Source: Flavobacterium sp. Root420 (GTDB taxonomy: Bacteria; Bacteroidota; Bacteroidia; Flavobacteriales; Flavobacteriaceae). Taken from it: a stretch of DNA of 64,000 bases. Of this stretch, positions 58,435 to 64,000 are shown piece after piece. The notes under the pieces were generated by a model, which was not told the DNA's origin, did not search any database, and worked only from the letters and a program-made list of their open reading frames with translations. Where the stretch lies: NCBI RefSeq assembly GCF_001427905.1, contig NZ_LMEF01000030.1:62001-126000 (forward strand). The letters are read 5' to 3'. A program made the translations under genes and the position numbers. How positions within the stretch are numbered: position 1 is the first letter of the stretch; the number at the start of each line of letters is the position of its first letter.

Positions 58435-60633
58435 TTATTCGCCTGGATGATAGGTTTTCTCGGCATTTTTCTCAACATCTTCTTTATAAAATAAGACGTC
58501 TTTAAATTCTCCTTTGCGATACATTTCGGCCTGATCTGTAAAATGTTTTGAGTTTTCATCGCCGCTGTTTCCTCCGGCCAATAATGATTTTGCTTTTATT
58601 TTTGAGCCAAATTCAACAACACAGATAAAACTGTTTCCATTATAACCGTAACGTTTTTTAGAACCGTTTTGATAGCTGCTTTTAAACGAAGGCAAACTTC
58701 CCCAGGAACCAGGTCCAAAACCAATTGGTAAACTCGGTTTAGCATCGTCGTATTTTAAATCGATAGCGCCGCCTGAACGCTGAAAACGATTTATTTCTCC
58801 CCAGGCAACCTGCCAGGTTCCCCATTTTGATTTTAATTCTTTAATGACATTTTGTAATTGCGGAATTAATTGATCAACTCCTGCAGTTGCCGCGAATTTT
58901 TTTGTGTTTTCAACCTGATCCAATTCGCCTTCATCAACATACGCTTTTAGAATAATTGGATCTAATTTATACGCCCATTCAACAGCTAAAGCAGTGGCTA
59001 CCGAATTTTCCTTAGCATAATAGTCCCAGTTTTTCAAAATTGTAATGGCTTCTGATAATTCGCTATAATCAGGATATGTAGATGTAATGTTTTTTTCGAA
59101 GACATTCACCAGACTCGGAATCAAAATCTCAAAAATTGATAACTTCGAATCGTAACCGTCGGCTATGACTTTTTCTAAGGTATATTTATCGCCTTTGCTG
59201 AAAATTCGAACGGCATTAATTCCTCTGAAATTTTCTCCGTCTGGTGCCATATAAGGCAAATAATTTTCTCTTTTCGGACTGTTTTCTCCTGCGACCGAAT
59301 AGGGAGTGGAATTACAATTCTGAAGCCAGCCGTTTACAGGATTGTACAAATGAACTGTTTCATCAACTTCGTGTAAATCTTTCCATTGTGTTGCTGAAAT
59401 TGAACCGTCAATTACTTTTGACCAATTCAGATTTTTATCTCTTATCGGAATAAAATTCCCGTGCCAATAGGCGATATTTCCTTTACTATCGGCATAAACC
59501 GTATTATTGGAAGTATTGGCTTTTAAATCCATTGCTTTTTTGTAATCGTCAAAGTTTTTGGATTTTGTTCGCACCCAACTCTGAATCAAACTGGTCATCG
59601 AACGATTATTCGATTTTAAACTAATCCATTTTCCGTCGCGCTTGGCCATAATTGGACCGTTGTTGGTGAAATAGGTTTTGAATTTTTTTGGAATTAATTT
59701 TCCGTTTTCCGTATAGTTAATCGTGATTCCCTTTTCGATGACCGGCAAAAGCTTTTTGTCGAACTCGTAAAATAATTTTCCGTTTTTATTGGTGATTTTT
59801 TCGGCATACATATCGGCAACATCAACATTGGAGGAGGTATGCATCCAGCCACAATTTTCATTAAATCCCTGATAAATGAAAAATTGTCCCCATGTTACGG
59901 CTCCGTACACGTTTAAACCTTCATCGCTTGTAACCTGAACTTCGGGTCTGAAATAAAAAGTAGTATGCGGATTAATGTATAAAATAGCATTTCCATCAGA
60001 TGTTTTTGATGGCGCAAAAGCAAATCCGTTGGAGCCGGTCTGAACGTATTTTTCTCTTTCTACGTAAGCCACTTTATCATTATTTCCGGAATAAAACGCT
60101 TTTAATTCTGCTGTAGAAAGATCTGCCGTACTAATGGCACCAATACTTCCGTCTGTCCAAAGCAACGGAAACCATGGTTCAAAATGCGTCAAAAGTGCCG
60201 GTTTGACTTCAGGATGTTTGTAAAGATAAAAGTTGATCGCGTCTGCGTAACTATTCAACAATTTTTTAAGCCATGATGGCGCTTTTTTATAATCGGCTTT
60301 AGCTTCATCAACATCAATTAAAAGTTTAATTTCTAAATCATTGTATAAAACGGATTGCCCTTTTATTTCGGAAAGGCGTCCCAGTTTTTCAATATAATTC
60401 ATTTCGATTCTTTTGAAATCATCTTCACATTGTGCATAAAGTAATCCGAAAACGGCATCGGCATCTGTTTTTCCATAAATGTGCGGAATACCCCAATTGT
60501 CTCTTATAATGGTAACTTGTTGTGCTGATTTTTCTAATCGGCTGACTTCTTTTGAATTGATTTTTTGTGCCGAAATCTGAAAACTGATACAGCAGAATAG
60601 AAAAGTTAACGTTAATATTTTTGAGATAAACAT
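58435..60633 (-). CDS. Penicillin acylase family (S45) N-terminal nucleophile hydrolase, exported
   Basis: A 732-residue Ntn hydrolase precursor. Residues 1-22 are a signal peptide (ILTLTFLFCCISFQISAQ). VTIIRDNWGIPHIYGKTDADAVFGLLYAQCEDDFKRIE is the alpha-chain hallmark. The self-cleavage site is at G200-S201 in QTGSNGFAFAPSKT, so Ser201 becomes the new N-terminal nucleophile of the beta chain. IYQGFNENCGWMHTSSNVDVADMY supplies the oxyanion region. It hydrolyses an amide or acyl-homoserine-lactone-like substrate in the periplasm. The gene starts 2 nt after the cyanophycinase stop, so the two are co-transcribed. Confidence 0.93.
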   Translation of the reverse strand: MFISKILTLTFLFCCISFQISAQKINSKEVSRLEKSAQQVTIIRDNWGIPHIYGKTDADAVFGLLYAQCEDDFKRIEMNYIEKLGRLSEIKGQSVLYNDLEIKLLIDVDEAKADYKKAPSWLKKLLNSYADAINFYLYKHPEVKPALLTHFEPWFPLLWTDGSIGAISTADLSTAELKAFYSGNNDKVAYVEREKYVQTGSNGFAFAPSKTSDGNAILYINPHTTFYFRPEVQVTSDEGLNVYGAVTWGQFFIYQGFNENCGWMHTSSNVDVADMYAEKITNKNGKLFYEFDKKLLPVIEKGITINYTENGKLIPKKFKTYFTNNGPIMAKRDGKWISLKSNNRSMTSLIQSWVRTKSKNFDDYKKAMDLKANTSNNTVYADSKGNIAYWHGNFIPIRDKNLNWSKVIDGSISATQWKDLHEVDETVHLYNPVNGWLQNCNSTPYSVAGENSPKRENYLPYMAPDGENFRGINAVRIFSKGDKYTLEKVIADGYDSKLSIFEILIPSLVNVFEKNITSTYPDYSELSEAITILKNWDYYAKENSVATALAVEWAYKLDPIILKAYVDEGELDQVENTKKFAATAGVDQLIPQLQNVIKELKSKWGTWQVAWGEINRFQRSGGAIDLKYDDAKPSLPIGFGPGSWGSLPSFKSSYQNGSKKRYGYNGNSFICVVEFGSKIKAKSLLAGGNSGDENSKHFTDQAEMYRKGEFKDVLFYKEDVEKNAEKTYHPGE

Positions 60634-60635
60634 GC

Positions 60636-61499
60636 TTATTTGATATTAAATTTTTGTCCGGCGGTATAAATGCTCATTTCTAATTTTTCAATAGAAATCA
60701 GGTTGTTATTTTTAGATTTTATAATTCCCTTCGGGTTTTTAACGACAATAACTTCGCTTTCTCCAGCCACTTCAATTTGATTGTTTCGAACGATAATCGC
60801 AGTTGCTTCATCAATTCCGATTCCGGTTAAAGTTGGAAATTCAACCAAAGCAGAAAGCAAACGATTGTATCGGTTTCTCTTTAAAAAATGCTGATCGATA
60901 ACAGCGGTTTTTAGCAATCCCAAACCTTCTGAAGTTTCTAAATTATCATAGCGAATGTTGTCAAAAGTACCTGAATATACTTTTTGCAGTTTTTGGTTTC
61001 CGGTAATCATTTTTTCAGACATTACGGCTGCTCCAGCGCTTGTTCCCGAAATTGTGCTTCCGTTTTCGTATGCCTTTTGTATTGCCGTTTTAATTGGCGT
61101 ATTTTGTACCACATTCATAAAACGACTCTGATCACCGCCGCTTATAAAAATCAGTTTTGCTTTTTGAACCGAATCTGTAAGAACTTTATTTTGAGCTGTT
61201 GCTGCATTAAAGTTCAGCATCACAATTGGATTTGATGTGAGTGTGACCATTTGTGTTTTAAAAAAGATAAAAGAACTATCCGGTTCTTCGCTTGACATCG
61301 GTAAAACCACGATATAATCTTTTTTAGATAATTCGGCTACAGTCAAAACCTGTTTCATTAAAGCGTCAGAACGATCTCCGCCGCCAATAATAAATAGTTT
61401 TCCTTTTGGCGTTTGTGCCTGTAGACAATTAAAAATAAAAAGAAACAGAAATGCAATAAACTGATTTGACGAAAATCTAAAAAGAAACTTGTTTTTCAT
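60636..61499 (-). CDS. Cyanophycinase (peptidase S51), exported
   Basis: From the ATG at 61499 (287 residues) it begins MKNKFLFRFSSNQFIAFLFLFIFNCLQAQ, a signal peptide; a frame extension of 12 codons upstream is possible but has no support. FIIGGGDRSDALMKQVL, IFISGGDQSRFMNVVQ and the nucleophile Ser in TISGTSAGAAVMSEKM define the S51 cyanophycinase group, with IDQHFLKRNRYNRLL further on. It cuts the Asp-Arg polymer cyanophycin into beta-Asp-Arg dipeptides. Being exported suggests use of cyanophycin from other bacteria. First gene of an operon with the acylase. Confidence 0.93.
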   Translation of the reverse strand: MKNKFLFRFSSNQFIAFLFLFIFNCLQAQTPKGKLFIIGGGDRSDALMKQVLTVAELSKKDYIVVLPMSSEEPDSSFIFFKTQMVTLTSNPIVMLNFNAATAQNKVLTDSVQKAKLIFISGGDQSRFMNVVQNTPIKTAIQKAYENGSTISGTSAGAAVMSEKMITGNQKLQKVYSGTFDNIRYDNLETSEGLGLLKTAVIDQHFLKRNRYNRLLSALVEFPTLTGIGIDEATAIIVRNNQIEVAGESEVIVVKNPKGIIKSKNNNLISIEKLEMSIYTAGQKFNIK

Positions 61500-61550
61500 G
61501 TAGCGAACGTTGTTATACTTATTATAAGAATCCATTCTGGAATTAATTTC

Positions 61551-61689
61551 AACACATAGAAAACATAGATTTTATGTATTAAAAAAGGATTTAAAAAGAA
61601 ACATATTTCTTTACACATAGCTAACTCTGTGTTTTTGAATAAGTGAAACGTCTTTTTTGAGAGCCCAAAAACTATGTTTTCTATGTGTT
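61551..61689. repeat. Perfect 18-bp inverted repeat (AACACATAGAAAACATAG)
   Basis: The left arm 61551-61568 and right arm 61672-61689 are exact reverse complements with about 100 nt between. The inside has a weaker CACATAGCTAACTCTGTGTTT pairing. It fills the gap between cyanophycinase and the Lrp gene. No gene is seen. Confidence 0.92.
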
Positions 61690-61722
61690 TAAATATAAAC
61701 TTTATGATTTGACAAACAACTA

Positions 61723-62175
61723 CTATAAAGTAATATTTCGTTTAAAAGCACAGCCCAGTTCAATAATCGAATCGGTTTTGGCAATGCCCGGAATACTGTC
61801 GATTTTTTCGTAAAGAATTCTTCGCATATGTTCGTGGTTTTTTGCTATAATTTTGATATACAGTGTGAAGGAGCCCGTTACATAATAACATTCGGTAATT
61901 TCAGGAATATCTTTTAAAGCTTCAATAATCCGGTCAGAATCAGAATCTTTATTCAGTGTTATTCCGGTAAAAGAAGCCCAGTCGTATCCAATCTTTTTTT
62001 CTTGTATAATTGGTTTTATACCACCAATTACCCCTTGTTCTATCATTCTGTTGATACGTTGATGCACCATCGTGTTTGATATTTTCAAATTAGCTGCAAT
62101 TGCAGAAAAAGCCATTCTTCCGTCTTTTTCCAATTCCTTAATTATATTGATATCAAATTCGTCTAATGTTTCCAT
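61723..62175 (-). CDS. Lrp/AsnC family transcriptional regulator
   Basis: A 150-residue regulator. The N-terminal helix-turn-helix is LDEFDINIIKELEKDGRMAFSAIAANLKISNTMVHQRINRMIEQGVIGG. The C-terminal RAM ligand domain has ITECYYVTGSFTLYIKIIAKN. It is divergent from rocD with 221 nt between; this layout suggests that it controls ornithine or arginine catabolism in response to an amino acid. Homo-octameric DNA binding is typical of the family. Confidence 0.94.
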   Translation of the reverse strand: METLDEFDINIIKELEKDGRMAFSAIAANLKISNTMVHQRINRMIEQGVIGGIKPIIQEKKIGYDWASFTGITLNKDSDSDRIIEALKDIPEITECYYVTGSFTLYIKIIAKNHEHMRRILYEKIDSIPGIAKTDSIIELGCAFKRNITL

Positions 62176-62368
62176 TCTTTTATATTGAGTTTAATCTGCA
62201 TTATTACATCCATAAAAGTAATTATTTTTTTTAATAAAAAAGGATTAAACATGAGTTATGCTAAAATCATATTTTACTTTTTTAATCTTCGAAAGGTGTA
62301 TTTTGACTTATTTATTAAAAATTAAAGTCAAATATTAGTCTTTAATGTCGTAAATAAAATTTTTTTGA

Positions 62369-62376
62369 TACTTTTG
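62369..62376 (+). promoter_or_regulatory. Predicted -7 box of rocD
   Basis: TACTTTTG matches TAnnTTTG, 20 nt before the rocD ATG. The -33 is not clear, which would suit an activator-dependent promoter under the divergent Lrp-type regulator. Confidence 0.45.
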
Positions 62377-62396
62377 TATTCTAAAAAACACAGATC

Positions 62397-63650
62397 ATGA
62401 TTCATACTGAAAATACCCTTTCGTCAAAAGCAGAAATTTTGATTGAAAAAGAAAATAAATACGGCGCTCATAATTATCATCCGCTTCCGGTTGTACTGGA
62501 AAGGGGAGAAGGTGTATATGTTTGGGATGTTGACGGAAAAAAATACTATGATTTCTTATCGGCTTACTCTGCAGTAAATCAAGGGCATTGTCACCCGAAA
62601 ATTGTACAGGCGATGGTGGATCAGGCCCAAAAACTGACCTTAACATCACGTGCTTTTTATAATGACAAATTAGGAGATTACGAAGAATATGTAACGAAGT
62701 ATTTTGGTTTTGATAAAGTGTTACCAATGAATACAGGTGCAGAAGCGGTTGAAACGGCTTTGAAAGTTTGTAGAAAATGGGCCTATGAAGTAAAAGGAAT
62801 TCCGGAAAATCAGGCGCAGGTTATTGTGTGTGAGAATAATTTCCATGGAAGAACCACTACCATTATTTCATTTTCAAATGATGAAACTGCCCGTAAAAAT
62901 TTCGGTCCGTTTACTGATGGATTTATAAAAATTGAATATGATAATCTTGAAGCTCTTGAAAAGGCTTTAAATTCTTCAAAAAATATTGCCGGATTTTTAG
63001 TTGAACCAATTCAGGGAGAGGCTGGAGTTTATGTTCCTACTGAAGGCTATTTGGCGAAAGCAAAAGCTTTGTGTGAGAAACATAATGTGTTGTTTATTGC
63101 TGATGAAGTTCAGACTGGAATCGCTCGTACCGGAAAATTATTAGCCGTTCATCATGAAAATGTACAGCCTGATATTTTAATTTTAGGAAAAGCAATTTCT
63201 GGTGGAGTTTACCCGGTGTCGGCAGTTTTGTGCAATGACGAAATTATGAATGTGATTAAACCGGGACAACACGGATCTACTTTTGGAGGAAATCCTGTTG
63301 CGGCGGCCGTTGCTATTGCTGCCCTTGAAGTTATAAAAGAGGAGAAACTAGCAGAAAATGCAGAACGTTTAGGAATCATTTTAAGAAAAGGTTTAAATGA
63401 AATTGCTGAAAGAAATAATCTGATTACGCTTGTTCGCGGAAAAGGTTTACTAAATGCCATCGTAATTAATTGTGGAGAAGATTCTGATTTAGCCTGGGAA
63501 ATTTGTCTAAGATTCAGAGATAACGGATTATTGGCAAAACCAACTCATGGAAATAAAATTAGATTAGCTCCGCCGTTGGTAATGACAGAAACTCAAATTC
63601 AGGAATGTCTGGAAATTATTGAGAAATCATTGAATGATTTTAGGGATTAA
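62397..63650 (+). CDS. rocD: Ornithine--oxo-acid transaminase
   Basis: A 417-residue class III PLP aminotransferase. It moves the delta-amino group of ornithine to 2-oxoglutarate, giving glutamate semialdehyde. The PLP lysine is Lys265 in ILGKAISGGVYPV. MNTGAEAVETALKVCRKWAYEVKG, NNFHGRTTTIISFS, IADEVQTGIARTGK and PGQHGSTFGGNPVAAA are the expected motifs, and the start AEILIEKENKYGAHNYHPLPVVLERGEGVYVWD is typical of ornithine aminotransferases rather than acetylornithine ones. Full length, ATG at 62397. Confidence 0.96.
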   Translation: MIHTENTLSSKAEILIEKENKYGAHNYHPLPVVLERGEGVYVWDVDGKKYYDFLSAYSAVNQGHCHPKIVQAMVDQAQKLTLTSRAFYNDKLGDYEEYVTKYFGFDKVLPMNTGAEAVETALKVCRKWAYEVKGIPENQAQVIVCENNFHGRTTTIISFSNDETARKNFGPFTDGFIKIEYDNLEALEKALNSSKNIAGFLVEPIQGEAGVYVPTEGYLAKAKALCEKHNVLFIADEVQTGIARTGKLLAVHHENVQPDILILGKAISGGVYPVSAVLCNDEIMNVIKPGQHGSTFGGNPVAAAVAIAALEVIKEEKLAENAERLGIILRKGLNEIAERNNLITLVRGKGLLNAIVINCGEDSDLAWEICLRFRDNGLLAKPTHGNKIRLAPPLVMTETQIQECLEIIEKSLNDFRD

Positions 63651-63672
63651 ATTTAATTCTATTATAAAAACC

Positions 63673-63704
63673 AAAAGCTGTAAGATCTTCTTGCAGCTTT
63701 TTTT
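63673..63704 (+). terminator. Terminator of rocD
   Basis: AAAGCTGTAAG / CTTGCAGCTTT (about 63674-63700, one G-T pair) with a short loop, followed by Ts. It lies about 25 nt after the rocD stop. Confidence 0.85.
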
Positions 63705-63883
63705 ATATAACAAGATGAAATTATATAACAAGCTAAAATAATTATATAATTTTTAATTCAGAATGATAAGTAGTTTTGGATATCTTCAAAAGAACAGAAA
63801 ATGAATCATAAATCGTTTTTTATTTCATTTGAAGATAAAACAGACAACCAAAAACTGAATTATAAACTAAATCAATTTCACAA

Positions 63884-64000
63884 ATGGCTTATTCAAATAC
63901 TGATTTAACACGTTTTTTAGATGCACAGAATAAACTTTATCTGACTGCTTTTTCTGAAATTAAAAAAGGAAAAAAAGAGACACATTGGATGTGGTTTATT
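63884..64000 (+). CDS. DUF1810 protein, N-terminal fragment (runs off window)
   Basis: 39 codons from the ATG at 63884 to the window end. DLTRFLDAQNKLYLTAFSEIKKGKKETHWMWFI matches the N-terminus of DUF1810 proteins, where the W-M-W-F-I-F-P-Q motif is conserved. Function unknown. The gap before it (63651-63883) holds the rocD terminator and nothing else I can support. Confidence 0.82.
   Translation, partial: MAYSNTDLTRFLDAQNKLYLTAFSEIKKGKKETHWMWFI

Noticed and set aside
63801..63908. 35-codon frame starting ATG at 63801
   Set aside because: It overlaps the start of the DUF1810 gene in another frame, and its product has no recognisable motif.

Overview
The window is a stretch of an AT-rich chromosome from a member of the Bacteroidetes, almost certainly Flavobacterium or a close relative. 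Signs of this are Bacteroidetes-type promoters (TTTG, about 19-20 nt, TAnnTTTG) before purL and tRNA-His, a secreted nuclease with a type IX secretion (T9SS) C-terminal sorting domain, lipoproteins with Bacteroidetes-style lipoboxes (SSC, TNC, TSC), bacillithiol and menaquinone genes, and families typical of Flavobacteriia (DUF4293 beside rho, DUF3667, M28 lipoprotein peptidase). There is no prophage, transposase, CRISPR array or rRNA operon. It reads as ordinary chromosome with a soft accessory zone in the middle.

Layout. 1-7 kb: the N-terminal two thirds of purL (running off the left edge), a T9SS-exported endonuclease I, and two exported proteins. 7.2-10.7 kb: menaquinone genes (hotdog thioesterase, isochorismate synthase), bacillithiol deacetylase bshB1, tRNA-His and a zinc metallopeptidase. 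10.8-21.4 kb: a large hybrid sensor kinase, a membrane protein, aldehyde dehydrogenase, pseudouridine synthase, panB, an SH3 protein and sdaA. 21.7-24.7 kb: a CPA2 antiporter followed by a SMI1/KNR4 protein and a VOC protein. 24.8-41 kb: a minus-strand accessory zone of small stress, modification and hypothetical genes: three DUF1801 proteins, 2H phosphoesterase, LOG, GNAT, lactonase, MBL hydrolase, serine hydrolase, AraC regulator with an NmrA-like reductase, several lipoproteins and a CPBP protease fragment. 41-48 kb: a carbonic anhydrase broken by a stop codon, an arginase-family enzyme, lpdA, a NUMOD4/HNH protein, an ABC exporter and truA. 48.5-55.3 kb: a modular SPFH/flotillin protein, a phosphoesterase, a two-component pair whose kinase is frameshifted, DUF4293 and rho. 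55.4-64 kb: M28 peptidase and DUF3667, dienelactone hydrolase, penicillin-type acylase with cyanophycinase, Lrp regulator divergent from rocD, and the start of a DUF1810 gene.

Genes that probably act together: menI-like/menF (4 nt apart); serine hydrolase, DUF1801 and MBL (3 and 6 nt gaps); cyanophycinase and acylase (2 nt gap); DUF3667 and M28; NmrA-like reductase and AraC regulator; histidine kinase and NarL-type regulator; Lrp and rocD.

The most unusual signal is not a gene. Intergenic spaces hold many sequence-distinct short elements that share one architecture: arms made of degenerate words repeated about every 7-8 bp, usually facing each other as inverted repeats with a 10-140 nt spacer. 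One is a perfect 30-bp inverted repeat; another pair of about 85 bp flanks the flotillin gene. A separate GC-rich structured element (41071-41184) and a reused GAAA-loop terminator hairpin (three copies) add to this. Damaged genes include the carbonic anhydrase (GAA to TAA), the histidine kinase (one base missing from an A-run) and a CPBP protease with an unrelated tail.
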